Positions 21,985 through 34,744 of a DNA stretch of 64,000 bases are shown here, piece after piece. The translations under genes were made by a program, and so were the position numbers. The notes under the pieces are model-generated. The model was not told the DNA's origin, ran no database searches, and was given only the letters and a program-made list of their open reading frames with translations. This DNA is from Carnegiea gigantea (taxonomy: Eukaryota; Streptophyta; Magnoliopsida; Caryophyllales; Cactaceae): NCBI GenBank assembly GCA_029747015.1, contig JAKOGI010000006.1:1850001-1914000 (forward strand). The letters run 5' to 3'. How positions within the stretch are numbered: the stretch's first letter is position 1; the number at the start of each line of letters is the position of its first letter.

Positions 21985-24195
21985 CATATCTCCTCATGAT
22001 AGCAAAATTTCCAGACGAGACGAGACGACTTCAATCATCCTCTGGTCTTCTGCGGCTCAACTCAACTCCCTGTAAGTCTCTCTGTAGATCTTTTCTCTCT
22101 CTCTTGCCTTTTTATCTTCTATTTTTAGATCACCATTTATCGTCTTTTCCGGCGTAATTATTTGTACAAAGTGATTGATCAGTGTAGTATGTTGATTATT
22201 TTCAACCCCAAAAATCTCAACTTTACTTCAGATGTGATCTTCTTTTGTGATTTGAATCTTACCCATTATTTCTGTTGTTTCTGGGTGTGATGAATCTCTT
22301 CGATTTCTTCGCTTTGATTTGTGGATAGGACTTCTGGTTCTGATTGTGTGATTTTTCCGCTAATTTGAGATTTTGGGTCTTTAGCATCTTCTTATTCAAC
22401 CCTAATTTTTTGCTTCAAATTTTGGGACTGGGATTTGTTTCGACATTGCTTTTTTGATACTCGCTTCTGTTTTTTTGCTTATCGGAGGGTACTGTGTCTC
22501 TGTTGTCGATTGTGAATTGGAATTGACATTTTGGATGTCGGAATTTCTTAATTAAGTTATGTGGACAATGTTTCTGAGACTCAAATCAGGGCCATTAAGG
22601 AGAGTAATTGATATTATCCATGATATAAAAAATTTGTATATGTAGTACTTTGCTGCTGCCAGATGATATGATTGACTTTTGTGTGGAGACCGTCTCCTTC
22701 ATGGTTCTGGTGTTGGAGTTTGTGAGGCTCCACTTGCTGTACAGTTCTTTGTCTGCGTTATTGGAGTCTCATACTTTGGAGAAGGATGAACACCGTGCAA
22801 AAGCAAAGGGATTTTTATGTAGTTTACTTGAAATTTGATGTTCCAAACTGATGATTAGTTTTGGTAGTTTCTCACTCTCTCTGTAATATAACTTCAGGAT
22901 TTTGGATGTGAATGCTGGTGCTGGTTGTTCTACTCCACATTCTTTCATATATTCAGTTTTCCTATATTTAGATTTATTCATCCCTGTCTTGAATGGTAGA
23001 GATCATTGTTAACTTGAAGCTTTCCTTCCGCTGTCTTAATTGCTTGTACGAAGTTTTTATGTGATTGAAATAATGTTGGTGCAGCTCTTGATAAAGTATG
23101 TTATAAATTATGGGGAATGCAGAGATGCCGTTGACAATTATCTTTGAAATGACTTTAAAGATAGGCCTATTGGGGCTATCCTAGATTAAGGGAATCTAGG
23201 AACAGTTCTTGGATATATGAACTGCCCTACTGAGTTGATGCTATGATCATATTATATGCTGTGGCAAATGGCAATGGTTTTCCATCTGTGCTAGTTACTG
23301 GCAATCACTAGCGGTTGATTGTGATCATCGCAAAAAATTGAACTATAGGTGTCCTCGTTTGTATCTCATAAGTAGCATGGATTACTTTACTACCAGAAAA
23401 TATCATTGTCATGGAAAAGAAGGGAATAAAATTTTGGGCTTGTGGCTTTTGCTTGTCAAACACTGTCCTTTCACTGGGCTACGTGTTATACTGTCCTATA
23501 GTTTTCATGCACTGCACTAGTTGGATGATTTGGTGGATCTTCTCATTGAGGATGAGTTTCTGGGAGTCTTTGTATGTGAGCACCTATGTCATTACTTATT
23601 ATTGGTCCTAGAAGCACTGTAATTTTCTAAAGTAGTAGCCATTTACCCTTTTGCAATCTCATTCTCTTAGAAGGTGAAGAAGACATTTGTAAATTCTACA
23701 ATGAAAGTGGGCGCATCTTTTTTGTTCATGGTCCTTTTTCTGAAGGGTGTTCCGTTCAGATACTATTATACTAGGATGTGATAATTTTAGTTTCATTTTG
23801 TGCCATGGAAATCTCAGTACCCTATGCTGAGGACGAATATGTAGACTTTTCATCACTCTCTTTTATATCACTTCATGGCTTGTTTTTGTTCCCCCCCCCC
23901 CCCAATGGGAACGGGATCAGTTGTATGTTTCTACTCTTTTCTTATTGAAAGGATTTTTTGCTTGCCGAAAAGTCATACGCCTGAATGAAATGCTTGTATG
24001 AACTCATTGGCTCTTTGATTGTACATAAAACACGTCCACTGCGTGGTCCTGACGTGTTTTAAACTCTGTTTGGGATGATTTCAAAATATCTTCATGATTC
24101 CAGTGTTATGAGTACTTCGGTTCCTTCTTCTTCTTCTTGTTTGGTTCTTTATACTCTTGATAGCTTTCAGGACTTTATAAGTGTTCCCAGTAAAT
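21985..24195 (+). promoter_or_regulatory. VHA-G 5' leader with about 2.1-kb leader intron
   Basis: A short leader exon (about 21985-22071) ends in a consensus donor GTAAGT at 22072, followed by CT-rich sequence. The acceptor is best placed at 24169-24170 (GATAGCTTTCAG after a long pyrimidine tract), leaving 25 leader bases before the ATG. An AG at 24189-24190 is an alternative. Long first leader introns often raise expression of housekeeping genes. Confidence 0.65.
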
Positions 24196-26380
24196 ATGGA
24201 GGCAGGCAGAAGCCAAAATGGAATTCAGCTGTTGCTGGCTGCAGAGCAAGAAGCACAACATATTGTTAATGCTGCTAAACAAGGTATGCATGCTTTTCTC
24301 ATCTGTCTTGGTTCCTCCATTCCTGATGTATTGTTTCTTGTTGCAACCATACAATTTGCAAATATAAATCTAATAACTTTCATGATGATTTCAGTTGATT
24401 ATTTCACAGCTCTCACACATTTATCATATAGAATATGACAGACTCTAGTTTCTAAAGATATCTGTTTATGGTTTAGGTGGCCTAAGTTTCTTTGTAAACG
24501 GGCTGTATATTTCATATGTTTTGCCTGTTGTGTCTATGTATCTGAGATCAATGATGCGAAGATTGGATGCCCTTTGATTGTTGAGCACGACCAAACTCAT
24601 AAAGGTGAAGTTGCTTCACTGGATGTATGGTTAATTGCATGTTGGATATGTAGTTCTTTACTATTTTGATATTGGAACATTTTTGAATGTGGAATTAGTG
24701 TCAAGGTTAAGCTTGCATAGAACTGCGAACATCTTTCCTCCGCTTATACTTATTTTATTGGGGGCCTTTGCTTGTCACAGTCATATTTAAAACTCTAGTT
24801 GCTACAAAAAAATCATACTCCTTACATTTGATTATTTGCGCAAATTGTAAATTTGCGTAATGGTTACGATCATTTTGGAATTCGTGATTGACATGTCTCT
24901 GGATGTCAACGTACTCCTAACAAATGACAACTGCAGTTTGGCAATGAGCTGATCTTAAAGCTAATCTCCCTGTGCTTTCATATGTGCTGTTATGCTTTCC
25001 TATTTGATGAAGAAATATATGCTTCTCCTTTAGGTTTCTGAGTTCTCTGGTGTGTAATTGACAAAGAAGAAAATCTAGTTTGCTTCTGATTTCTTTCTGT
25101 CAAATATATTTTGCTGGAGATTCTGGGTGTGTGGTTTGTGTGTGTGTGTGAAATTTCTTTCTTTAAGATTCATATGCCATCCAAATAGAAGCGCCGGAGA
25201 AATAATGTATCACTTTACAATTGAATGCGTAGTACAGCAATTTAAGGCTTTGGTACTATGACCCCTAAGGAGTGTAGCCTTCCAATTAAATTTGTCCTCT
25301 TATTCATTGTAGTTATAACTTATTGGTTTTCCCTATGTTACTTGACAGCCAAGATGGCTAGACTAAAGCAAGCAAAAGAAGAGGCAGAGAAGGAGATTGC
25401 TGAATTTCGTGCCCGGATGGAAGCTGAGTTCCAGAGAAAACTTGCAGAGGTAAGATAGGAACTAGGATATATGTCCAGTCTCAAAGGTCACCTGTTGTCA
25501 TATTTCATACTTGTAATTGTTTTCTGGCATTTCTGCTAAAGATTTTTTTTTTTCCACAGTTCCAGATGCCTTTGTTTTTCCGGTTGTCGTCTTCTTTTTC
25601 TCGAGTTATATTATTTGTGGGCAGAGGCAAAAGGAAGAGGAGTAGGGTAATGAATTTCATAATCCTTGCGGGTTTTCTGTCAGACGTTAGAATTAGAAGT
25701 AAACCGAGAAGACCAATTGACAGCCCTGGGGGAGGAGGCTTTTATTTATTTTTCTTTGTTCTGGTTTCTTTTTTTTTTGGGGGGGGGGGGGTTGGGGAGT
25801 GTCCAAAATGTATGTAGTCTTATCCTTGAGTGGAAGAGAAGTTGTTCCAATCCAGGTTTCACGCCTAGATTAACAGATTTTTGATTGCCTCGTGCTTACG
25901 AAGAAGAAAACAGATTGTTCCGCGTGAATGGACCATAGGTCCATAATCTGAGCTCAAAATCATGGCCCAAGAAACCCCCCCCCCAAAAAAAAAAACAAAA
26001 AAAGAAATCCCTTCGCTGCTGATAGGATAATAAGAACTCCTAAAGGATGATCAGAAGCAGTTGTTTTTTACTGGCTAGTCTATTTCTTGCCTCTTGCCTC
26101 TTGCCTCTTAAGAAGAGGTTCTTAATTTGTTTTTATTTTTAAATCATGATCAAACCTTAGTTGGAATGCGGCATCAATTCAGCTGTAGAATCATGTTAAG
26201 TCGTAACCGCGGGTATCTTGTACTTTAATGAAACAGAGTAGCGGGGACTCAGGCGCTAATGTGAAACGCCTTGAACACGAAACGGCGGTTAAAATTGAAC
26301 AGCTGAAGAGTCAGGCTGCTAGTATATCTCCTGAAGTTGTTCAGATGCTGCTCAAATACGTCACAACTGTGAAATACTGA
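24196..26380 (+). CDS. VHA-G: V-type proton ATPase subunit G
   Basis: Three coding exons, 24196-24283, 25349-25449 and 26237-26380, all GT-AG, giving 110 residues, the usual plant length. Recognised by [20 protein letters not shown] (residues 6-25), [19 protein letters not shown] (32-50) and [13 protein letters not shown] (64-76). Subunit G pairs with subunit E in the peripheral stalk that links the ATP-hydrolysing V1 head to the V0 membrane sector of the vacuolar and endomembrane proton pump. The protein is almost wholly helical and charged, as expected for a stalk. Codon 30 (Ala) is split by intron 1. The C-terminus VTTVKY is close to the family's. A poly-T/poly-G tract lies in the last intron. 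No defect is seen. Confidence 0.96.
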
Positions 26381-26557
26381 GATGTTAGGTAATGATGCGG
26401 ATGTTCCGAGTGCCTGGTGAAACTCGCTGGTTGAAGACATGAGATGGTTGGTTCCATTTTGTATTGTATTGTATCGTATTTGAACGGGGTATTGGTTCCC
26501 TTGTAAGTTTGTACAATGTTTGCTTATTATTGTTGGGTAGAACCCCCTACTGTTTCG

Positions 26558-26563
26558 AATAAA
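26558..26563 (+). terminator. Poly(A) signal of VHA-G
   Basis: AATAAA about 180 bases after the stop codon, preceded by repeated TTGTATTGTAT elements (26458-26478) of the far-upstream type. Confidence 0.75.
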
Positions 26564-26906
26564 TGTGTCTAAAAACAGTGTTATTTTGATCGTTACTGGA
26601 GCTTCTGAGCATTGTGATTGGTCGTCCGTTGTTTTTTCTATTTATAGGACTGGGATTTAAAATTTGATTATTTTTATCTATTTGCACAACTCAAATCTAA
26701 AATTTAATTATGAAAAAAATATAAAAAAACAGTGTCATTGTCAATGGAATTAATATGCATACCCTGATTACGAATTAATTAAGAAGTTGAATTGTGGAAA
26801 TTTTGGATCCGCTATTATATTCCTGGCCCGTCTGTTTCCACTGGATCACAGCCACGGAAACTCTATTTAATTTTGCTTAATCAGATACTTGTGTACTAAT
26901 CTATTA
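26564..26906. other. Intergenic, no gene supported
   Basis: AT-rich sequence between the VHA-G poly(A) signal and the next MITE. Nothing else recognised. Confidence 0.5.
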
Positions 26907-27217
26907 GAGCACTTGTAGTCGAGAAATACGGGCCCCACTGTCACCATGTGTCCACATGTCCACGCAAGGCAATCTTTTGGTTTTCTTAATATATTTTCGA
27001 TTTTTTCTTTTTTTGAAGATTAATATATAATTTTTATATTATTAAAAAAAGAGTTGTGTGTTATGATATGGGTCTATGATAAATTTTTTAATTGGGTAAT
27101 TTTACTTGGAGTTTCATGAGTTGGAAACATGATAAAATATAAGTTCCAAAAAATTGAAACTTTTGCTGATGTGTTAAGCTTGATTTCCAAAAAATGAAAC
27201 TGTGATTGAGAATGCTC
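26907..27217. mobile_element. MITE with GAGCA termini, family B
   Basis: Left end GAGCACTTGTAGTCGAG; right end reversed GAGCATTCTCAATCACAG; TTA directly flanks both ends (26904-26906 and 27218-27220). The interior shares AGTTGTGTGTTAT and GCTGATGTG with the element at 48349-48723, so both belong to one family. No coding capacity. Confidence 0.7.
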
Positions 27218-27220
27218 TTA

Positions 27221-29153
<1,933 letters not shown>

Positions 29154-29154
<1 letters not shown>

Positions 29155-29313
29155 AACATAGGTTGGTTCAAGTGATTTGGCACTTGTTCTCCTTAAGTAA
29201 GGTCTCAGGTTCGAGTCTTGTGAATGGAGAAAATCTGTGATGGGAAGGCTCTATCCCTTAATTGGGCCAATAGCAACTCAACTCCAGTGAAATGAAAGAT
29301 CCAAGACCAAAAA
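29154..29313 (+). mobile_element. tRNA-derived SINE, family A, copy 1
   Basis: It has an A-box-like TGGTTCAAGTGATTTGG (29164-29180) and a B box GGTTCGAGTCT (29208-29218), about 45 bases apart as in tRNA-like promoters. A GTGAATGGAGAAAATCTG block and an end near GATCCAAGACCAAAAAC follow. It sits directly between two microsatellites. Other copies: 34570, 51475 (reversed) and 55302. Confidence 0.8.
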
Positions 29314-29317
29314 CTTA

Positions 29318-29321
<4 letters not shown>

Positions 29322-29384
<63 letters not shown>
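29322..29384. repeat. (AT)n microsatellite with (GT)n end
   Basis: About 30 AT units running into GTGTGTGTG, directly downstream of the family A SINE. Confidence 0.95.
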
Positions 29385-29387
<3 letters not shown>

Positions 29388-29399
29388 GTGTGTGTGAGT

Positions 29400-30552
29400 G
29401 ATTTGCACCTACCGTTTTAATCTTCTAGCAGAATTGATTATTTTTATACGGAAATATCTGCATAAGATTAGTTACTAGTAGTAAACATTTCTCATCCCAC
29501 AGTCATTACAATTTATTAGGTAGATTACATGCATGTATAGGCTTTTAATTACTTTTTAACACACTCGAGATATTGATTGGACTTACATTTAAATTATCTG
29601 AACGAATAAACATAGAATTAGGAAGACACTGATCTGATTTGAGCTTTATTAATAATTTTTTCCACACCTTACTTGCAGTCAATCAATCAAGTATCTTTAG
29701 CAAGAGATCTCTTTGTTGCGCATTGCAAATCTTTAAATTAACAACGTGAATTAGGCTGTTAGTGAAAGGCATATAATTGGTTCAATGATGATGGCGGGAT
29801 CTAGACGTGCCGATCAATTGTGGTCTAGAAATCGCAAAATTTCACACGTAATAACGTGTGAAATTCAACCTAACTAAGTACTTAAGCAAATAATCAAGGA
29901 CACGTAGTCAATTTCATGAGCTTAAGCTTAAAGCCCCCACAAAGACGATCTGCCACCAATTATTGAGCTCAACCACCCCATTATTTTATTAGCCACTGAA
30001 CACCATTAACTCAAGGAAACGCCTTTAATTTGCTCCCACCCCCCACCTTCCACGCATGTTTTTTTCAACTCTAGTTCGTGATCAAACATCTGACCCTGCT
30101 ACTGTGAGAACAACAAATTATTTGCAATCGTACTAAGAATTACAAAAAGATTAAAAATTATTTTTCACCAAGAATTAAATTAAATCATATAAATATATCA
30201 GACCTTCTTTTTAGACACAACTGTGAGAATTAAGTAAAATATTTACAATAGTACTTTTAAGATATAATTATATAGAGATTATTTTGATAGATCATCTTAT
30301 GAACTTAAAGGAGTTAACTATTTGTTACTTCATAATGACTAAAAAAATAGAATGTTTGAATTACATGTATATTTTATTTCCGTTTGAAGTTTTTTTTTTT
30401 TTTTTGACAAAAGAAGAATCTTTAACTTACAGACGTTAGAATGATTTTTTAAAATAAAATATTTGACCATAATCAAAATGCTTCCTTTCTAGAATATCGT
30501 TGCTTCTCCTCTACCATCAAACACACCTTTAATTCCCATTATTAATTCCCCC
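29400..30552. other. Upstream region of DUF761 copy 1
   Basis: No gene. It contains a 12-bp-arm palindrome (29838-29865) with ACGTGT in each arm and a T-run at 30390-30406. Probably distal promoter. Confidence 0.5.
29838..29865. promoter_or_regulatory. Palindrome with ACGTGT core
   Basis: Arms AATTTCACACGT and ACGTGTGAAATT are separated by AATA. ACGTGT is the core of ABRE/G-box-like sites bound by bZIP and bHLH factors. It lies about 800 bases before DUF761 copy 1. A regulatory role is only inferred. Confidence 0.35.
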
Positions 30553-30562
30553 TATATATATA
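30553..30562 (+). promoter_or_regulatory. TATA box of DUF761 copy 1
   Basis: TATATATATA in a CCCCCTATATATATACCCC setting, 113 bases before the start codon. A similar CCTCCTATATATAT block precedes copy 4. Confidence 0.75.
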
Positions 30563-30665
30563 CCCCTTTCTCACTTGCTTCCTCTCACCAACATCAACAA
30601 ATTATACCTTTAATTCCTTTCTCTCTCTCTCTTACTCTCAAAACCAAAAAAAAAAATTAAAAAAA

Positions 30666-31265
30666 ATGGAGCAAAATGTACAAGTGATGGCAAGAAAAGT
30701 ATGGCACATAGTAAGAGTAGCCTTCTTCATGCTAAGAAAAAACATTGCCAAAAGAAAGCTCCTCCTAGACCTCAAATACCTAACCCTCAAACGCTCCAAA
30801 CTCGCCGGAAAACTCACCCACATGCACCACTCGCACGGCGGCGCGTACGAGTTCAGCTGCAACACCACCACCCCCAACCACCACTTCCCCTTTCACTTTC
30901 CACCAATAAGCAACAAGAAAAGGGCCCACCAGCACGACGTTGAACGTGACCCCTACGCACCTACTAATTATGAAGACTGCGAGAGTGAAATAGACGCGGT
31001 CAACAGGGTCCTGGAAATGATGACGGCAGGGAACGCCGAAAACTACGACGTTGAGGCCTCTCCATACCCACACCCGTGCCTGTACTCACCCGTTTTGCCT
31101 GGGTTCGGGTTCGGGTTCGGGCGGAGCCCCGTGGTGAGAGTGACGGACTCTCCGTACCCGGTGCAGGACTGGGAGGTCGGAAGTCACCAGGTGGATGAGG
31201 CTGCTGAGGAGTTCATTAAGAGGTTTTATGCGCAGCTTAACCAGCAAATGATTGCTTGCGCTTAA
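30666..31265 (+). CDS. DUF761 / Avr9-Cf-9 rapidly elicited protein 146-like, copy 1
   Basis: Intronless, 199 residues. Shared family parts: an N-terminal VWHIVRVAFFMLRK (12-25) hydrophobic/basic segment, LLLDLKYLTLKRSKLAGK (32-49), YEFSCNTTTP (61-70), VNRVLEMM, TDSPYPVQ and the C-terminal DUF761 motif VDEAAEEFIKRFYAQLNQQ (176-194). It is the most divergent of the four: RKNIAKRK replaces RKGICKRK and there is an extra GFGFGFG stretch. No signal peptide is clear; the N-terminal segment could be amphipathic. Proteins of this type were named for rapid induction after Avr9/Cf-9 recognition; molecular function is unknown. The GC-rich coding region stands out from AT-rich flanks. First gene of a same-strand array. 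Confidence 0.9.
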   Translation: MEQNVQVMARKVWHIVRVAFFMLRKNIAKRKLLLDLKYLTLKRSKLAGKLTHMHHSHGGAYEFSCNTTTPNHHFPFHFPPISNKKRAHQHDVERDPYAPTNYEDCESEIDAVNRVLEMMTAGNAENYDVEASPYPHPCLYSPVLPGFGFGFGRSPVVRVTDSPYPVQDWEVGSHQVDEAAEEFIKRFYAQLNQQMIACA

Positions 31266-31413
31266 TTATATTTGAGTTCTATCATAATTAACATAATTAA
31301 GCAGCTTTTGTAATTATTACAGCGGTTCACTATGAGGATTTTCTTTTTCATTTTTATTTTATATGTATCTTTGGTCACCCCTTGGTTTCTTTTTGTACAT
31401 TACCCATGCAGAG

Positions 31414-31419
31414 AATAAA
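31414..31419 (+). terminator. Poly(A) signal of DUF761 copy 1
   Basis: AATAAA about 150 bases after the stop, preceded by TTTTTGTACATT. Confidence 0.65.
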
Positions 31420-31429
31420 ATATGGAGGA

Positions 31430-32511
31430 GAAAAATTATATATACTAGAGTTATACCCTTACGATGTAAGAGTGTAAGTTAAATAATTTTTTAATATATT
31501 ATTAGAAGAATAGATTTTTTTTTGTAGAAAAAGCAAACAATAAATTGATGTATTATATTATTTTGTTGACGCAAAAGTAAAGCGAGTCTTCTTTATTTTT
31601 TTTTCCTACTAATAACATACTTTTTTATTGTTAATTAATATATAACTCACATTTTTTTGTTATATTTTCATTATTAAATCATATATATTTTATGATTAAA
31701 TTTTATTAAATAATAGGAAGGTATGTGGGAAGTTACCTTATTAAATAGAATTAATATTATATTAAATTTACATCCATCCTACATAGCCTTTTCTTTTTAT
31801 TTTAAATCTCATGTAGCACCCTATATTATATTAAAGTATCTCATATGGCTATTCACTCCTATGTGGCATCCTACATGACAAGCTTACGTGTCGCTCATAC
31901 ATGAGTTCAATCCAACTTTTAATATATATATATATATATATATATGATATCTATATCTATATGTATATATATATATATGTGAATTATAACCAAAGGTTGG
32001 CAACACAATTAAAGGTTTAACATGGACTTATTTAGACTAAATTGTGGTTTTGTGCTTAGTACCAAGCACTGAACTATATATGGTTTTGTGCCCAAAAGTC
32101 ATAACCAAGTACAATCTAAATTAGAGGAATAATTTTGAAACTAATAGTGTGTTTGGTAAGATTGAAAATCATTTCCCTAGAATTATGGTTGCTTTGACTA
32201 CCTTTAATTATGGTTGCATACAATTACTCGTTGGACTATAATTAAACCGTACACATTCAAAAACTCTCAAAAGTAATCAAAGCAACTTTGCCAATTACTT
32301 TTTGGAGAAGCTCATTGTTGATTTTTTTTTTTTTTTTGGGGGGTGAAAAAAGCTCATTGAATTAGACATTGCCAAAATTGATATTTAGATATCATTAGAA
32401 AATTATATAAAATTGTTTTTTTGTGATTTGAATTCTTCATACTTTTCTTTTAAATAAATAGTCAAATAATACACAAAAGAATACACACAGATACATATAT
32501 GCACACACACA
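31430..32511. other. Intergenic, AT-rich, no gene supported
   Basis: It contains (AT)n at 31921-31945 and 31960-31978 and an oligo-T then G tract (32321-32343). ATTATGGTTGCTTTGA near 32182 has a loose reverse match near 32278, perhaps an eroded MITE. No gene. Confidence 0.5.
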
Positions 32512-33601
32512 TCATGCTACTAAAAATTCGGTTTATTTCGGCGGAAAATAGGTCCGTCAAAATCTCCAACAGAAATTCGACGGATTCAGAAAAATTCGCT
32601 TGAATTCCGACAAACCTATTTTCTGCAGGATTCCGATGACAGTTCCGACGGAATTTCCGTCGGAAAAAAAATTTTTTTTTGCAATTTTTTTTCCCCCGAG
32701 TTGAATGGAGGGAAAATTCAAAATTTTTTGAATACCATCGGAATTTCGTCGGAATATTCAAAAAATCCAGCAGATTCTGTCGGAAATTCTCTTATAAAAC
32801 TCGACTCACGCTTTATTTTTTCGTTACTCATTTCGTAAAATAGAGAGAGATAAAGAAAGAGAGGGAGCACCGCCACTTACCATCGCCCCGCCAACGTTTG
32901 CTGCCGTCCCACTGCCATCATCTCCTCTCGCCGTCATTCGTCGTCGACTTTTTGAAAAGGTTTTCTCGTGTGCAATTTATACAAATTTGTAGTTAATTAA
33001 GTATATGCGTTGAATTTAATAATTTGTATAATTAGTTTTCATCTAATTATGCAAATTTAATAGTTTATATAGTTAGTTTGATACGTCGGTGTTAGTTTGT
33101 TAGGATGATAATTTATTTTCAATTTTGTACGTTGCTGTTAAAGAATATATTTTTTATTAATGAAGCATAGTTTAATGCTAATATCAATTTAATATCACTG
33201 ATGATAATTTCTTTTTATAATTCGATACTATATTTTTTATTTTTTAAATAAATTTTACAAATTACAACGGAATTTTTGATGGAATTCGACTGGTTCAGAT
33301 GGAATTTCCGACGGAAATTAAGACAGAATCGGACGGAATTTCCTACGGAATCTGCAAAAAAATGTTTTTGAAATTTTTTCTCGGATTTTTTTTGCATCTG
33401 ACGGATGGGTTCATCGGCCGCCCAATTCCGTCGGAATTCCGTCAGAGAAGCGGTCCGACGGACTTGCTATTTCCGTCGGAACGCATTCCCGACTGGCCTT
33501 ATTCCGATGGACGCCGTCGGTCGGAATTTCCATCGGAAAACTCATTTTTCGACGGGAAATGTTGCTTTTTTCGTCCAAAAAAACTGATTTTTTTAGTAGT
33601 A
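32512..33601. mobile_element. CACTA-like non-autonomous transposon
   Basis: Inverted ends: CTACTAAAAATTCGGTTT at the left, and reversed CTACTAAAAAAATCAG at the right (33585-33601). Both ends hold dense subterminal repeats of the palindromic TTCCGTCGGAAT/CGACGGAATT type, more than a dozen variants across 32525-32800 and 33260-33545. The AT-rich core has no transposase. This layout is typical of EnSpm/CACTA derivatives, though the terminal CACTA itself is altered and no clean 3-bp target duplication is seen. Confidence 0.65.
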
Positions 33602-34569
33602 TGAGTTGTCCAGCATAACTAACTGTTCTTACTTTCAGGTCAAACCAGTTAAATACAACAAATCCTTAGAGGTAAATTTAATATAAAGGAGATCGACTGG
33701 TGAGACAAATGCAAGATAAATTAAGCTAACTCACATTATATATCCACCATACACTACCAGCCTTTTCGAGTGTAAATATATAATTTAGTATCATTTATCA
33801 ACCAAGAACGAGCCTAACTTTGACTAACACCATTAGCCAAATTTCTATTTAAAAAATCCAATAAAAACATCTTTCAAAATTAAATGACAATAAAAAAAAT
33901 AACTCACACACACCAAAACTGAAAAAATAAGACATTTCTACACCAACTCTTTGTTCGCCACGATTATCAACCTTGGTCACATAATCATTGACACCGAGAA
34001 GTCACTACCTATGTTTTTCTGTGTTTTTTTTTTCCTTAAAAAAAATAATAAACGGCAGCCACTTGAGAATTGAAGAACTATTTGCTAACTAAACTGGAAT
34101 GATTGAAGAAATACTTTAACTAATAAGACAGAGATTGACTGTAAACAGGATATTTGCCCACCAAATAGTAAAAAAGAAAAATATTACCGCCGATGACTTT
34201 TGGGGCCCTTTACTTTTGCATCAAAAAATGTGGTGCCCGTGAATTAAAAGGACTGGCCCAGACTCACAAACATATATAATCAAGTGGACAAAATTATAAA
34301 GGCAGCACTAATGCCCGAAATGGAGAAATTGATCAGCTTTATTACATTGAAATATCAGCTTTTTGTTACCACACGATCAGGCAAATTAAAGCAGCCTCAT
34401 GGCAAGCCGTACTACTACCCGCCAATTTAATTAAATTTTTAAAAGCTTTTCCTACTCATTGTTATATTTATATTATTAATTTTTTTTTCATTTGCTGTAA
34501 TATTAAAACTTGTATTAATTATGCGCATCATAATTGACTACCATAGACTCAGGCTCTTCAAACCATAAA
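33602..34569. other. Intergenic, AT-rich, no gene supported
   Basis: No frame, repeat family or RNA gene recognised. Confidence 0.5.
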
Positions 34570-34744
34570 ATTTAGAGGGATTGGTTCAGGTGGTTTGACA
34601 CTTATGTCCCTTAAATAAAGTCTCGAGTTTAAGTCTTGTGAATGAAGAAAATCTGTTGTGGAAGAACTGTACCCTTTATTGGACCAACAATAGTTCGATT
34701 TCAATGAAATGGAGGATCTAAGATTCAAAAAAAGAAAAAAAAAA
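34570..34744 (+). mobile_element. tRNA-derived SINE, family A, copy 2
   Basis: It has an A-box-like TTGGTTCAGGTGGTTTGAC, a degraded B box (GAGTTTAAGTC), the GTGAATGAAGAAAATCTG block, and GGAGGATCTAAGATTC before an A-rich tail (34728-34744). It is more diverged than copy 1. Confidence 0.75.

Noticed and set aside
25566..25884. Frames of 72-83 codons inside the VHA-G region
   Set aside because: They lie in the second coding intron and cross a poly-G tract. The subunit G exons on both sides join in frame without them.
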